A stretch of 64,000 bases of DNA, from assembly GCF_014842075.1 (NCBI RefSeq), contig NZ_JACYVA010000008.1, forward strand, positions 62,001 through 126,000. Reading direction: 5' to 3'. Below, piece after piece: positions 1 through 8,397 of the stretch (positions are counted from its first letter, which is position 1; each line of letters opens with the position of its first letter). The notes beneath the pieces are model-generated. The model was not told where the DNA came from and ran no database searches. It saw nothing but the letters and a program-made list of their open reading frames with translations. The translations under genes were made by a program, and so were the position numbers. This DNA is from Sphingomonas sp. CFBP 13720. GTDB lineage: Bacteria; Pseudomonadota; Alphaproteobacteria; Sphingomonadales; Sphingomonadaceae.

Positions 1-1365
1 CCGTCGCGATTGCCAGTGCCGTTTCGCCGCCGACACCGCCGCCGACCGATCTGCCCCGAAGCGCGCGAGCAGCCGCGCGAGTCCCGGCAGGCGGTCGAGG
101 TCGATGGCGAAGCCGATCGCTTCGCGGAACCGCGCCGGCAGGTCGTCGGACACGTCCGCCTGCGCCTGTCGCCACCGTGCGGTGCCCGCCAGCGTGCGCG
201 TGGTCGCGAAGTCCCCGGCATCGGCCTGCGCCGCAGATGTGCCGGGCGCGGGCGGTCCCGGCAGGATTCGGGTCAGGTCGGGCCGGCTCGCGGCGTCCAG
301 ATAGCCGCCGACGCGCTCCTGCGGCACGGACCCGCACCGCCACGCCGACCGCACTGGGTTGCACGACGCGGCGGCCCCGCCCGGCAGCAGGACGCGATAC
401 GGACCGAAGCGGCGATCGGGCCATGGATAGTCGGTCGAGACATACTGGGCACCGCTGGCCAGCGCCGCATCGCGACGGCTGGTGTCGTTCGCCCGTGCCT
501 CCCGCGTGCCGTCGTCGGCGCGGGTGCGTACGAGGAACCCGGCGCGCACCGCTGCCGCGATCCGCGTACGCTGCGCGACCGGATCGTTGAGCGTCAGATA
601 GGCCGCAGCTGGCGACGCCTCGTCGGTGTTGACGAACATCGCGCGGCCTTCGAGCGAGTGGCGCGTTCCACGATAGAGCGCGACCTTCGCCGGTCCCTCG
701 TCCAGCGCGAAGATCACCCGTCCGCGCGCGCGATCGAGCGTCGGCCAGCCGCCGGCCAGCACGGCCTCGCGCAACGTCGGGGCGCGGCCCTGCACGCTGT
801 CGGGCGTGACGATCCGGTCGGTCGGGAACACGCTGCGGATTTCCGCATCGATCCCGTCGAAACCGGCCGCGTCGAAGCGGCGCGGCGCTGGCGCGAGCGG
901 GGTCGCATCGTCCTTGGCGTTGACGAGGATCAGGATCGGCACATGATCCGGGTGCGCGTCCGACCACGCCCGCACCGTGCGCAGGCACGCCACGAACGTC
1001 ACGCAGGATGATCGCCGGTCGATCCCGGGCATGTGCATCACCTTCAACCCCGGCGCGGTCATCGCGGGGTCGTCGCCCGCCTGCGCGTACAGGCTGCCCG
1101 CGTCGTCGCGATATACGTCCAGCTCGATCTGGCGCATCCCCGCATCAAGCTGTTCCGCGATCGGGCGATGCGCATAGTCGAGCGCGACGGCGCGCGGATC
1201 GGCAGCGATCAGCCGAGCCATGTCGTCGGGCGGGACCGCCTGTTTATAGCTGTTGTGCGTTCCCACCGCGACGATATCGTTCAGTCGTACGCGCTCCTGC
1301 GCCGGCGCGGCGGCCGAAGCCGCCAGCGCCGTTGCCGTCAGCGCTATTCGTGCGCCGATATTCAC
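1..1365 (-). CDS. Secreted PI-PLC-C1-like phosphodiesterase fused to a PAP2 class A acid phosphatase (3' end cut by window edge)
   Basis: I read 455 codons open to the window edge. The GTG start at 1365-1363 overlaps the TGA stop of the upstream receptor gene (GTGA), so the two are probably translationally coupled. Residues 1-22 form a Sec signal (ALTATALAASAAAPA, cut before QE). From about residue 29 the protein resembles Ca2+-dependent phosphoinositide-specific phospholipase C (PI-PLC-C1): GTHNSYK with His37, then EQLDAGMRQIELDVYRD, then KVMHMPGID. The end of this domain reads YVSTDYPWPDRRFGPYRV. With no frame break, about residues 350-455 look like the N-terminal part of a PhoN/PhoC-type acid phosphatase: ILPGPPAPGTSAAQAD, then TRTLAGTARWRQAQ. 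The PAP2 catalytic motifs would lie beyond the edge. Family assignments are from memory of the motifs; the substrate (phosphoinositide or another phosphodiester) is inferred. Confidence 0.85.
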   Translation of the reverse strand, partial: MNIGARIALTATALAASAAAPAQERVRLNDIVAVGTHNSYKQAVPPDDMARLIAADPRAVALDYAHRPIAEQLDAGMRQIELDVYRDDAGSLYAQAGDDPAMTAPGLKVMHMPGIDRRSSCVTFVACLRTVRAWSDAHPDHVPILILVNAKDDATPLAPAPRRFDAAGFDGIDAEIRSVFPTDRIVTPDSVQGRAPTLREAVLAGGWPTLDRARGRVIFALDEGPAKVALYRGTRHSLEGRAMFVNTDEASPAAAYLTLNDPVAQRTRIAAAVRAGFLVRTRADDGTREARANDTSRRDAALASGAQYVSTDYPWPDRRFGPYRVLLPGGAAASCNPVRSAWRCGSVPQERVGGYLDAASRPDLTRILPGPPAPGTSAAQADAGDFATTRTLAGTARWRQAQADVSDDLPARFREAIGFAIDLDRLPGLARLLARFGADRSAAVSAAKRHWQSRR

Positions 1366-4300
1366 ATCCGCCACCGCACGCCCGCCAGCAGCTGGCGGCC
1401 ACTTTGTGCATAGCTGCTCACCCGGTCCGAGCTGTCGACGAACTGGTCTTCCGCCTGGTTGGTGAGGTTCACGCCCTCCAGCGTCACGGTCAAGCGCGGC
1501 GTGACGTTCCAGAACAGCGAGGCGTCGACATAGGTCGCGGCGTTGACCCCGGCAATGTCGTTGCCGTTCGCACCCGGCACGGCGGTCAGATAGCGCGACC
1601 GGTAATTGCCCGACACGCGCCCGCCATAGACCGGCGTCTCATAGTACAGCGTGGCGTTGGCCGAATGGCGCGACAGGCCGATCAGCGGCTTGCGGACGCT
1701 GGTCGTCGCGTTCAGCGCGTAATCGGTGTCGGAGCTGGTCAGGGTATAGTTCGCCATCCCGCCAAAATGACGCAGCGCGCCGGGCAGGAAGGTGAACGCC
1801 TGTTGCGCGATCACTTCCAGTCCCTTCAGGCTGGTGCCCTTGCCGTTGACCGGCTGGGTGAACAGGAAAAGACTGTCGGGCTGGGCGACGCTCTGGTTAC
1901 CCAGGAACGCGATCGGATAGCCCGATGCGGCATAGGTCTGTTCGGTAGTCTGGTTGGTGATGAAGCTGCCGATCTGTTTGTAGAACGGTCCGATCGCGAA
2001 GAACCCGTCGCGCGACGGATAGAATTCCAGCGCGAGGTCGAGCGAGTCCGCCCGGAACGGCTCAAGGTCCGGGTTGCCGACCGACACGGTGCGGGTGTTG
2101 ACCTGTACCTGTCCGCCCGGCGTCAGCGACGTCAGCGTCGGCCGGGTGATGTTGCGGTTGGCGCTGGCGCGCACCTGTACCTTTGGCGACAGTTCGACGA
2201 CCATGTTCGCGGAGGGCAGCCAGTCGGTATATTCCCGCTCGAACGTCACCGCCTGCGCGACGCCGCCGACGATCACCGCGCCGGTCGCGGTCGTTCGCGT
2301 CCGGGCTACACGCACGCCAGCATCGGCGCGCACCGTCAGCCCGGCGATCTGCCCGGTCAGGTCGAGCTGGGCATAGCCGGCCAGCACCTCTTCCTTCACG
2401 CGCCGGTCGTTTTCGCGGTTGCGGGTGAGGGCGGTGTTGGTGGGATCGATCAGCGGCAATGCCTTGTCGAAGTCGATGTACAGCCATTCGCTGGGGCTTC
2501 CTTCGGGCAGGTCGAGCGCCTTGCCGAAGGTGTAGGGCGAGGTCGTGTGGACCAGATCGGCGACCCCGCGCCCGCGCACGCTGGTCACGTCCTGTCCGTA
2601 ATCGGCGGTGTCGAAGACGTAGCGGGTGAAGCTGCCGCCGCCCTTCATCGTGACGGCGTCGTTTGCCCGCCAGGTGAGGTTCAGCTTGCCGATGCGATAG
2701 TCGTTGTCGACGACGTTGACGCGGGGGCGGTACAGGTCGAGCTGCATCGCCGACGGGTCGGTCAGCGAGAAGCCGTAGCCCATCACCGGCACGCGGTCGT
2801 TCGCGCGATAGTCGTAGCTGAAATCGCGGTTGTTGGTCAGCAATTGCAGGGTGCGCGTGTCGACCCGGTAATCCGAACCCTCCATGCCGGCGAGCATGTC
2901 GATCGTCAGCCGGTCGGTCGGCTTCCACGTCGTCGTCAGCGCGATCTGGTGGAACTTGGTGTCGTTCAGGTCGCGGCGATTGTCGGCACGGTTGTCGACA
3001 TTCCCGAACTCGCCCGCGACGATGTCGTTACCCTCGACCACGATGTTTTTGATCGTCGTCTGGGGCAGGCCGTTCGCGTCGGTCCGGCTGAACGACTGGG
3101 AATCGAGGAAATATTCCAGCCGGCTCGATTTGAGGTGCGCGTACAGCAGGTCGAGGTCGACGTGCAGCGCGTCGCTGGGCCGGAACTGGAACGCGCCGGT
3201 CAAGCCAAGCCGCTTCTGGTCGTGGTCGAAGATGAAATAGCGCGGCGTGCGTGGGTAGAACAGGCGATCGGGACCGGTGCCGTTCAGCCGGGCGCGGGTG
3301 GCCGGGTCGACCGTGCTCGCGACGTTGGCGAGGTTCCAGCCGCCGCTGGCCCAGCGCAGCGTCTGGTGGCCGTCCTCGATCACCTGCCGGCGCGAATAGG
3401 CAGCCGAGATCAGCCCGCCCCATACGCCGTCATCGGTCGTCTTGGACACCACCAGCGCGGCGCGCGGGCCGACATCGTCGGTGCGCGTCGCCCAGAATGC
3501 CTGCCCCGATGCGACGACGTGGAAGCCGGGATTGTCGAACGGGCGCAACGTGTGCAGATCGACCGTCGCGGCGATGCCGCCTTCGTCCAGCGAGGGCGAG
3601 CGGGCCTTGACCACGTCGATGCGGCTGAACAGCTCGGATGCGAAGATGTTGAAGTCGAACGACCGCGACCGGTTCACCGCGCCGCGCTGGTCGGTGGTGC
3701 CGGTCGTCGCCAGCGCCTCCATGCCGTTCAGGCGGACGCGGGTGAAGTCGGCGTTCAGGCCGCGCACCGCGATCTGCCGTCCTTCGCCCGCGTCGCGGGT
3801 GATCTGCACGCCGGGAATGCGCTGGATGCTTTCCGCAACGTTGGTGTCGGGAAAGGCGGCGATGTCCTTGGCGAAGATGCTGTCGGTCAGGCCGATCGCG
3901 TCGCGACGTGCGACAGCGGCGCTTTCAAGGCTTTTGCGCAGACCGGTAACGACGATCTCGCCGGGCGCTTCCTCGACAGGCAGATCCTGCGCGACGACCG
4001 CCGGAGCAACGGCAGCGACCGGCGTGGGGCGCGTCGGCGCCTCGGGCGTTGCGACGCCGGGTTTCAGAACGATCAGCCCGCCGTGCAGCCGCGCGGTCAG
4101 ACCGGTGCCGCGCAGCATCGTCGCCAATGCGGTGCGCGCCGCGATCCGTCCTGACACCGCTGTGGACCGTCGTCCCGCCACGTCCTTCGGTGCGACGATC
4201 ACCTGAAGTCCGGTCGCACGCGAAAAGGCGGACAGGCCCTGTCGCAGGTCGCCCGCCGGGATAGCAAAGGCGGCCGGCGCGTGCCACGCCGCGACGGTCT

Positions 4301-4382
4301 GCGCCGTCGCCGCCGGTGCGGGTATCGCTACGGTTGCAAGCAACGCTGCAACTGCGGTCTTCGTGATGTTCGAACTACGCAT
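1362..4382 (-). CDS. TonB-dependent receptor with N-terminal STN signalling domain
   Basis: The 1006-residue product is an outer-membrane ligand-gated importer of the FecA/FpvA transducer type. I chose the ATG at 4382 because GGGGA lies 8-12 bases upstream and a Sec signal follows (MRSSNITKTAVAALLATVAI, ending near ATAQ); an in-frame start 135 bases upstream lacks this. Residues about 38-110 form an STN domain (FAIPAGDLRQGLSAFSRATG), which in this family contacts a FecR-like anti-sigma factor. The plug starts near GEIVVTGLRKSLESAAVARR and is followed by a long barrel ending LLAGVRWRM. It lies just downstream of a FecR and ECF sigma pair, so its expression is probably induced by its own ligand. 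The downstream fused phosphodiesterase/phosphatase suggests a phosphate ester ligand or its product. The substrate is inferred. Confidence 0.93.
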   Translation of the reverse strand: MRSSNITKTAVAALLATVAIPAPAATAQTVAAWHAPAAFAIPAGDLRQGLSAFSRATGLQVIVAPKDVAGRRSTAVSGRIAARTALATMLRGTGLTARLHGGLIVLKPGVATPEAPTRPTPVAAVAPAVVAQDLPVEEAPGEIVVTGLRKSLESAAVARRDAIGLTDSIFAKDIAAFPDTNVAESIQRIPGVQITRDAGEGRQIAVRGLNADFTRVRLNGMEALATTGTTDQRGAVNRSRSFDFNIFASELFSRIDVVKARSPSLDEGGIAATVDLHTLRPFDNPGFHVVASGQAFWATRTDDVGPRAALVVSKTTDDGVWGGLISAAYSRRQVIEDGHQTLRWASGGWNLANVASTVDPATRARLNGTGPDRLFYPRTPRYFIFDHDQKRLGLTGAFQFRPSDALHVDLDLLYAHLKSSRLEYFLDSQSFSRTDANGLPQTTIKNIVVEGNDIVAGEFGNVDNRADNRRDLNDTKFHQIALTTTWKPTDRLTIDMLAGMEGSDYRVDTRTLQLLTNNRDFSYDYRANDRVPVMGYGFSLTDPSAMQLDLYRPRVNVVDNDYRIGKLNLTWRANDAVTMKGGGSFTRYVFDTADYGQDVTSVRGRGVADLVHTTSPYTFGKALDLPEGSPSEWLYIDFDKALPLIDPTNTALTRNRENDRRVKEEVLAGYAQLDLTGQIAGLTVRADAGVRVARTRTTATGAVIVGGVAQAVTFEREYTDWLPSANMVVELSPKVQVRASANRNITRPTLTSLTPGGQVQVNTRTVSVGNPDLEPFRADSLDLALEFYPSRDGFFAIGPFYKQIGSFITNQTTEQTYAASGYPIAFLGNQSVAQPDSLFLFTQPVNGKGTSLKGLEVIAQQAFTFLPGALRHFGGMANYTLTSSDTDYALNATTSVRKPLIGLSRHSANATLYYETPVYGGRVSGNYRSRYLTAVPGANGNDIAGVNAATYVDASLFWNVTPRLTVTLEGVNLTNQAEDQFVDSSDRVSSYAQSGRQLLAGVRWRM

Positions 4383-4488
4383 GTCTGTTTCCCCTTCGGA
4401 GCCTTCTGCGGCTTCCCCAAGGAACAAGACGGATAATATCCATGGACCGGACAAATAAATTATAAGAAATATAGGAGACAGATATGTT
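4383..4488 (-). promoter_or_regulatory. AT-rich gap between anti-sigma gene and receptor gene; candidate ECF-dependent promoter
   Basis: This 106-base gap is much richer in A and T than its surroundings and lies directly upstream of the receptor gene. On the minus strand it carries a CGTC tetramer (4431-4428), a common -10 core of ECF-sigma promoters, with an AT-rich tract about 15-25 bases upstream. FecI-type systems normally place the receptor under the partner sigma factor, so a promoter is expected here. The exact -35 element cannot be assigned from one sequence. Confidence 0.35.
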
Positions 4489-5322
4489 TCAGATTGGTGA
4501 CAAGCGTAGCGTGTCATCGTGAATTATCACGGAGAATCCGTAGGACATACCTAGTGACCCCAACAATGATCGTGGATCGTCGGTGCGGAACCGGCCGCTG
4601 ATCGACATCTCAGAGAGAGCAGGGGGCGGCGGCAGGATCCGCCGCCCCGGTCCGCGGTTCAGGATAGCGACCAGATCGCCCAGTCGCAGTCCGTCGGTGT
4701 CGATCCATTCGCCCGAGCGCCCTGCCATGTCGAACCGTGCGGGCCTGCCGACATGTCCCGCGACGACCTGGGCTGCCCAGCCGGCCGGGATGCGTTCGCT
4801 GCGAGCGTCGCGCTGCGCCGACAATCGTACTGCGCCGCGATGGACCTCGATCGCCATCCGTCCCGGGGTCCGGTCGACGCGAAACGCGGTGCCCAGCACC
4901 CGCACGTCACCGTCGCCCGCACGGACGGTGAAGGGACGCGCCGGGTCGTGCGTCACGTCGAACATTGCCGCGCCGTCCGCCAGCATCACCGCCCGCGCGC
5001 CGGCGCCATATCGCACCGACAGACGGGTAGCACCCTCCAGCCGTACTTTCGTGCCATCCGGCAGTCGGATGGTGCGCGTCTCACCCCGCCCGGTCTGTAG
5101 ATTTGCGACCCTGTCCGGGGACGCTGGCGGCGATGCGCTGAACATTCCGATCGTCAGCAGTATCGCCGCAGCGCTTCCCGCGCCGCTTGTGACGACCCGG
5201 CGGCGGCGTGATCGCAAATTACGCACCGCTTCGTCGGACAGCCGTCCCTGCGTCCGCCAGCCCGCCAGTGCTTCCGCCAGTGCGGGATCGGTATCCAGCG
5301 GTGTATCGCGCCGATGGGTCAT
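4489..5322 (-). CDS. FecR-family anti-sigma factor
   Basis: This 277-residue inner-membrane protein relays the receptor state to its sigma factor. The start at 5322 is chosen because its ATG overlaps the TGA of the sigma gene (ATGA); a second in-frame ATG lies 18 bases further up. The N-terminal cytoplasmic part is short and basic (NLRSRRRRVV), followed by one membrane segment near residues 46-64 (AAAILLTIGMFSA). The periplasmic FecR domain contains RTIRLPDGTKVRLEGATRL, DPARPFTVRAGDGDVRVLGT and EVHRGAVRLS. The C-terminal 60 residues (SISGRFRTDDPRSLLGSLG) resemble the STN-like/DUF4974 end of such proteins, which binds the receptor's STN domain. Confidence 0.93.
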   Translation of the reverse strand: MTHRRDTPLDTDPALAEALAGWRTQGRLSDEAVRNLRSRRRRVVTSGAGSAAAILLTIGMFSASPPASPDRVANLQTGRGETRTIRLPDGTKVRLEGATRLSVRYGAGARAVMLADGAAMFDVTHDPARPFTVRAGDGDVRVLGTAFRVDRTPGRMAIEVHRGAVRLSAQRDARSERIPAGWAAQVVAGHVGRPARFDMAGRSGEWIDTDGLRLGDLVAILNRGPGRRILPPPPALSEMSISGRFRTDDPRSLLGSLGMSYGFSVIIHDDTLRLSPI

Positions 5323-5870
5323 GCCGGATCGCCGATCCATAATCCGCGTCGTTCGAGCGCGCGGCGCAGGTCCGCGATCGCACGTGATACATGCTTTTCA
5401 ATCGCCGCCGTCGAGAGTTCGAGATCGCGCGAGATCGTCGCGGCGGCATCGCCATCGAGCCGCCGACGCAGGAACACCTCGCGCCGCAGAGGCGGCATCG
5501 CCTCGATCGCGGCGGCGAGCACGGCGACGCGCTGGCGGTAGATCATCGTTTCCAGCGCGCAGGGCTGCAGGCACATCAGGTCTTCGGACGCATCGGTCAG
5601 GTCGGGCGCGGATCGATGTCGCCGGAACCGGCCCCGGATGAGATTGCGCGCGATCGCGAAGCAGAACGCGGAGACGTCTTCGACGGTCTTCTGGCCTCGA
5701 TAGGCATAGAGCCGGACGAAGGTTTCCTGGACCAGGTCGTCGCTGTCGGCATGATCGCGGATCGACCCCAGGACGAAGCGATGCAACGCGCCGTGCAGCG
5801 CGGATTCGCTCCGTCGGGCGCGATCCGCCAACATTTCGCCCCTACCTGCACCCGTCGACGCCACGATCAT
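5319..5870 (-). CDS. ECF RNA polymerase sigma factor (FecI-type)
   Basis: This 183-residue sigma-70-family ECF factor has region 2 around DHADSDDLVQETFVRLYAY and AFCFAIARNLIRGRFRRH. Region 4 begins at EAMPPLRREVFLRRRLDGDA and ends with a recognition helix near STAAIEKHVSRAIADLRRAL. The frame is open further upstream to 6005, but residues before MIVASTG do not look like sigma region 1.2/2.1, so I prefer the ATG at 5870; an ATG at 5882 is also possible. The preceding purines (GGGCGGAATC) are only a fair ribosome site. It is the first gene of the sigma/FecR/receptor/phosphodiesterase operon. Confidence 0.9.
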   Translation of the reverse strand: MIVASTGAGRGEMLADRARRSESALHGALHRFVLGSIRDHADSDDLVQETFVRLYAYRGQKTVEDVSAFCFAIARNLIRGRFRRHRSAPDLTDASEDLMCLQPCALETMIYRQRVAVLAAAIEAMPPLRREVFLRRRLDGDAAATISRDLELSTAAIEKHVSRAIADLRRALERRGLWIGDPA

Positions 5871-6384
5871 GATTCCGCCCATCCCGGCCGGTGCGTTAGG
5901 GAGGCTTCGTGAAGCTGGCGTGACATCCGGGGGGACGAGGACGGCGCGTAGACGCATCGTACCGGACGCCAATGCGATGACGCGAACTGGATCGTTCCAT
6001 GGCACGCGGTCCAGATGTACAATGATTTCAATGCCGTCTTTGGCCTTTGAGGTACGATCTTAACGACGTTCAGATGTTGAAGCCGAATTCCACGGTCTTT
6101 CGAAACGGGGCAGTTACCATTGTGATCGAGCCGCTTTCTTCCGGTTGCAAGGTCGCGACTGCAATGTTTCGTGCGAATCCAATGCAGAGGTCCGGTCTGG
6201 TCCCCCGTACGTGGTGGGTAAGGCTCAACTCACCCGATGCTTTGCCCGCCAAGTAAAACGACCCAACAGTCTCGTCCGTACAGTTGGGCTTTACTATTCG
6301 TTAATCAATATTTCGGTATTGGCCAAGTTACCGGGCGACGGGCGGTTTCCGCCTGTTGTCGTTACATATATTCGGCGAGGCGGG
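5871..6384. other. Intergenic region between divergent genes; no convincing gene
   Basis: This 514-base stretch separates the minus-strand sigma gene from the plus-strand GAF gene. Short open frames of 60-70 codons exist on both strands around 6047-6256, but neither has an ATG with a good ribosome site or recognisable protein features. The part at 6285-6365 is AT-rich (ttaatcaatatttcggtatt) and is the likely promoter area for the GAF gene. Confidence 0.5.
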
Positions 6385-6927
6385 ATGCGTATGCAGCATC
6401 AGCAATCAAGACACAGCGTTCGTCCGGACTGGTCCGATTCCAATATGCGTTCGATATCCGTGCGCGAGAGCGACGACGAACGGGATCTGGCCGTCCATCG
6501 GAGCGGTGTTCTGAAACGCATCCGCGATCCCGAACTGGCGTCGGTCGTCGCGTTCACCGCCGCGCAGTATCGAAGCTCGTTGGCCGGCCTGTCGATCATC
6601 ATGGGTCGGCGACAGATACTGCTCGGCGCGGTGGGCACCGATATCCAGGAGACGTCGATCGAAGACTCCTTCTGTGCGGTTACCATTCAGCGCCCCGGCG
6701 AACCCCTGATCGTTCCCGACGCGACGGCGGACGGACGATTCGCCGATTTTCGTACGGTTACCGGCCAGCCCTATGTGCGGTTCTATGCCGGTGTTTCGAT
6801 CGTCGATCGCAACGGCTACGCGCTGGGTGCGTTGTGCATCGCCGATCCCACGCCGCGCACGGACCCGTTCGATCCGACCGTGCTGCTGATCCGTGCCCGG
6901 GAGATCGAACGGCTGGTGCGGTCCTGA
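6385..6927 (+). CDS. Stand-alone GAF-domain protein
   Basis: The 180-residue protein is almost entirely one GAF domain. Residues about 35-178 contain VLKRIRDPELASVVAFTAAQ, IMGRRQILLGAVGTDIQETS, DSFCAVTIQRPGEPLIVPDA and SIVDRNGYALGALCIADPTP, the order typical of bacterial GAF modules that sense small ligands or redox state. No output domain follows. I chose the ATG at 6385, with GAGG 5-8 bases upstream; the ATG at 6391 is an alternative. The phytochrome chromophore cysteine position cannot be confirmed. Ligand and partner are unknown; it is probably a small soluble sensor or a fRMsr-like protein, and I would not claim the latter. Confidence 0.82.
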   Translation: MRMQHQQSRHSVRPDWSDSNMRSISVRESDDERDLAVHRSGVLKRIRDPELASVVAFTAAQYRSSLAGLSIIMGRRQILLGAVGTDIQETSIEDSFCAVTIQRPGEPLIVPDATADGRFADFRTVTGQPYVRFYAGVSIVDRNGYALGALCIADPTPRTDPFDPTVLLIRAREIERLVRS

Positions 6928-6983
6928 AATGATCGGGTGATCCGCTCCCGCCGGCGGGCAGCGGATATCGACGCCGAACCCGG

Positions 6984-8324
6984 CTACCCCACCCGGTACA
7001 GGCCCGCGCCATGAGCAGGTATGCGCCGGGCGAGGCGGCCGGACGCCGGCTCGACCGGTTTTCCCGCCCATAGGTCGCGAACCGACTGCGCGCCGCTCAA
7101 TCCCAGTTCGCGCAACGGGATCGCGATCTCCGCCTCGGCCTTGGCGGTATTGAACAGCGCGACGTAGCGGCCTGATCCCTGCTCCGGGCGCGCCGACCAG
7201 ATGCGGGTGTCGTCCGCGATGAAATGGGGGCGGTTGTCGCTGCTCGACTGATTGACCGCCAGCACGTCCCGATTGGTCAGCAACGCCAGCGTCGGCGCGT
7301 CCAGATAACGGAGGTCGCCGCCCATGATGAGCGGCGACCGCGCGATCGACCACAATGTCATCAACGTCCGCTGTTCGTCCGGCGTGAACAGCGTGTCGCG
7401 CTTTCCCAGCGCGAGGCGGCCGAGCGGCAGCATGTCGGCATCCGGCCACGCGCCGGGGCGACGCCACCGGTTCCAGTTTTCCAGCCGGGTGAACTGTGCC
7501 TCCAGCATCGGCCATTCGTCCCAGAAATCGTCGCTGATCCGCCACATCTGCGCGAAACGAGCGACATGTTCCGCGCGTGAAACCGGGGTTTCGCCGGGCG
7601 AGAGGCTGAGCAGCATCGGCCGCCCGGTTGCGCCGATCGCGCCGTGTGCGGCCTCGATTTCGGGCGCATGGGCATCATAGGGGCGGCTCATGTCGTCCAT
7701 CTTGACGAAATCGACGCCCCATCCGGCGTACAGCCGGAACACGCTGTCATAATAGGCCTGCGCGCCGGGCCGGGTCATGTCGACGCCGTACATGTCCGGG
7801 TTCCACGGACAGATGCTGCGCGTGTCCGCGATATCGGCGGCGCGATGGGACGTGCCGAATATGGGCAGGTTGCGCCGGACCGCCAGTCGCGGAATCCCGC
7901 GCATCAGGTGGATACCGAACTTCAGACCCAGTTGGTGGACGCTGGCGGCGAGCGGCGCGAAGCCGCGTCCGCCCGCGCTCGACGGGAAACGGTTCGGCGC
8001 GGGGAGCAGCCGACCATAGCCGTCCATCGTCGGCACCGGATCGCTGCTGTAGGTGTAGCTGGACGCGCCCGGCTCATACCACTGGATATCAACCGTGAAG
8101 ATGTCGTAGCCGAACGGCAGCAGCTTTTCGGCCATGATAGCGGCGGTTTCACGCGCCTGCGGCTCGGTGATGGTGGTGGCGAAGCTGTTCCAGCTGTTCC
8201 ACCCCATCGGCGGCGTCGGCGCGAGCGGCGCGCGCGACTGTGCGGCGGCGATCCGTGGGCCGGAGAGAAGCGCGGTTCCCGCAGCGGTGCCGGCAATCAT
8301 CAGATCGCGTCGGTTCAACGACAT
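6984..8324 (-). CDS. GH27 family alpha-galactosidase, probable Tat substrate
   Basis: The 446-residue glycoside hydrolase starts with a twin-arginine type signal (MSLNRRDLMIAGTAAGTALL). The catalytic TIM barrel opens with TPPMGWNSWNSF, the GH27 signature. The nucleophile Asp lies in VDFVKMDDMSRPYD and the acid/base Asp in MWRISDDFWDEWPML, so both catalytic positions are kept. RSPLIMGGDLR and VNQSS are further family marks. The WYEPGASSYTYSSD and MDGYGRLLPAPNRFPSS segments set it apart from its neighbour and match a branch I associate with environmental polysaccharide degraders. It ends with a beta-sandwich. It sits head-to-tail with a second GH27 gene 73 bases away, probably in one operon. 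Substrate: alpha-linked galactose side chains, or another alpha-glycoside. Confidence 0.9.
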   Translation of the reverse strand: MSLNRRDLMIAGTAAGTALLSGPRIAAAQSRAPLAPTPPMGWNSWNSFATTITEPQARETAAIMAEKLLPFGYDIFTVDIQWYEPGASSYTYSSDPVPTMDGYGRLLPAPNRFPSSAGGRGFAPLAASVHQLGLKFGIHLMRGIPRLAVRRNLPIFGTSHRAADIADTRSICPWNPDMYGVDMTRPGAQAYYDSVFRLYAGWGVDFVKMDDMSRPYDAHAPEIEAAHGAIGATGRPMLLSLSPGETPVSRAEHVARFAQMWRISDDFWDEWPMLEAQFTRLENWNRWRRPGAWPDADMLPLGRLALGKRDTLFTPDEQRTLMTLWSIARSPLIMGGDLRYLDAPTLALLTNRDVLAVNQSSSDNRPHFIADDTRIWSARPEQGSGRYVALFNTAKAEAEIAIPLRELGLSGAQSVRDLWAGKPVEPASGRLARRIPAHGAGLYRVG

Positions 8325-8397
8325 TGCTTGTCTCCATCGGCCCGGTCGTGCACCGGCGGTGCGTCGCCAGCATGCACCACCGGCGACCCAACGTCGA

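Noticed and set aside
1008-4154. Very long plus-strand frame opposite the STN receptor gene
   Set aside because: The minus-strand frame gives a complete STN/plug/barrel receptor; the plus-strand frame is an antisense shadow of GC-rich codon bias.
6047-6256. Two short overlapping reading frames (about 60-69 codons) on opposite strands
   Set aside because: Neither has a good start with a ribosome site, a family resemblance or the local codon bias; both use non-ATG starts.
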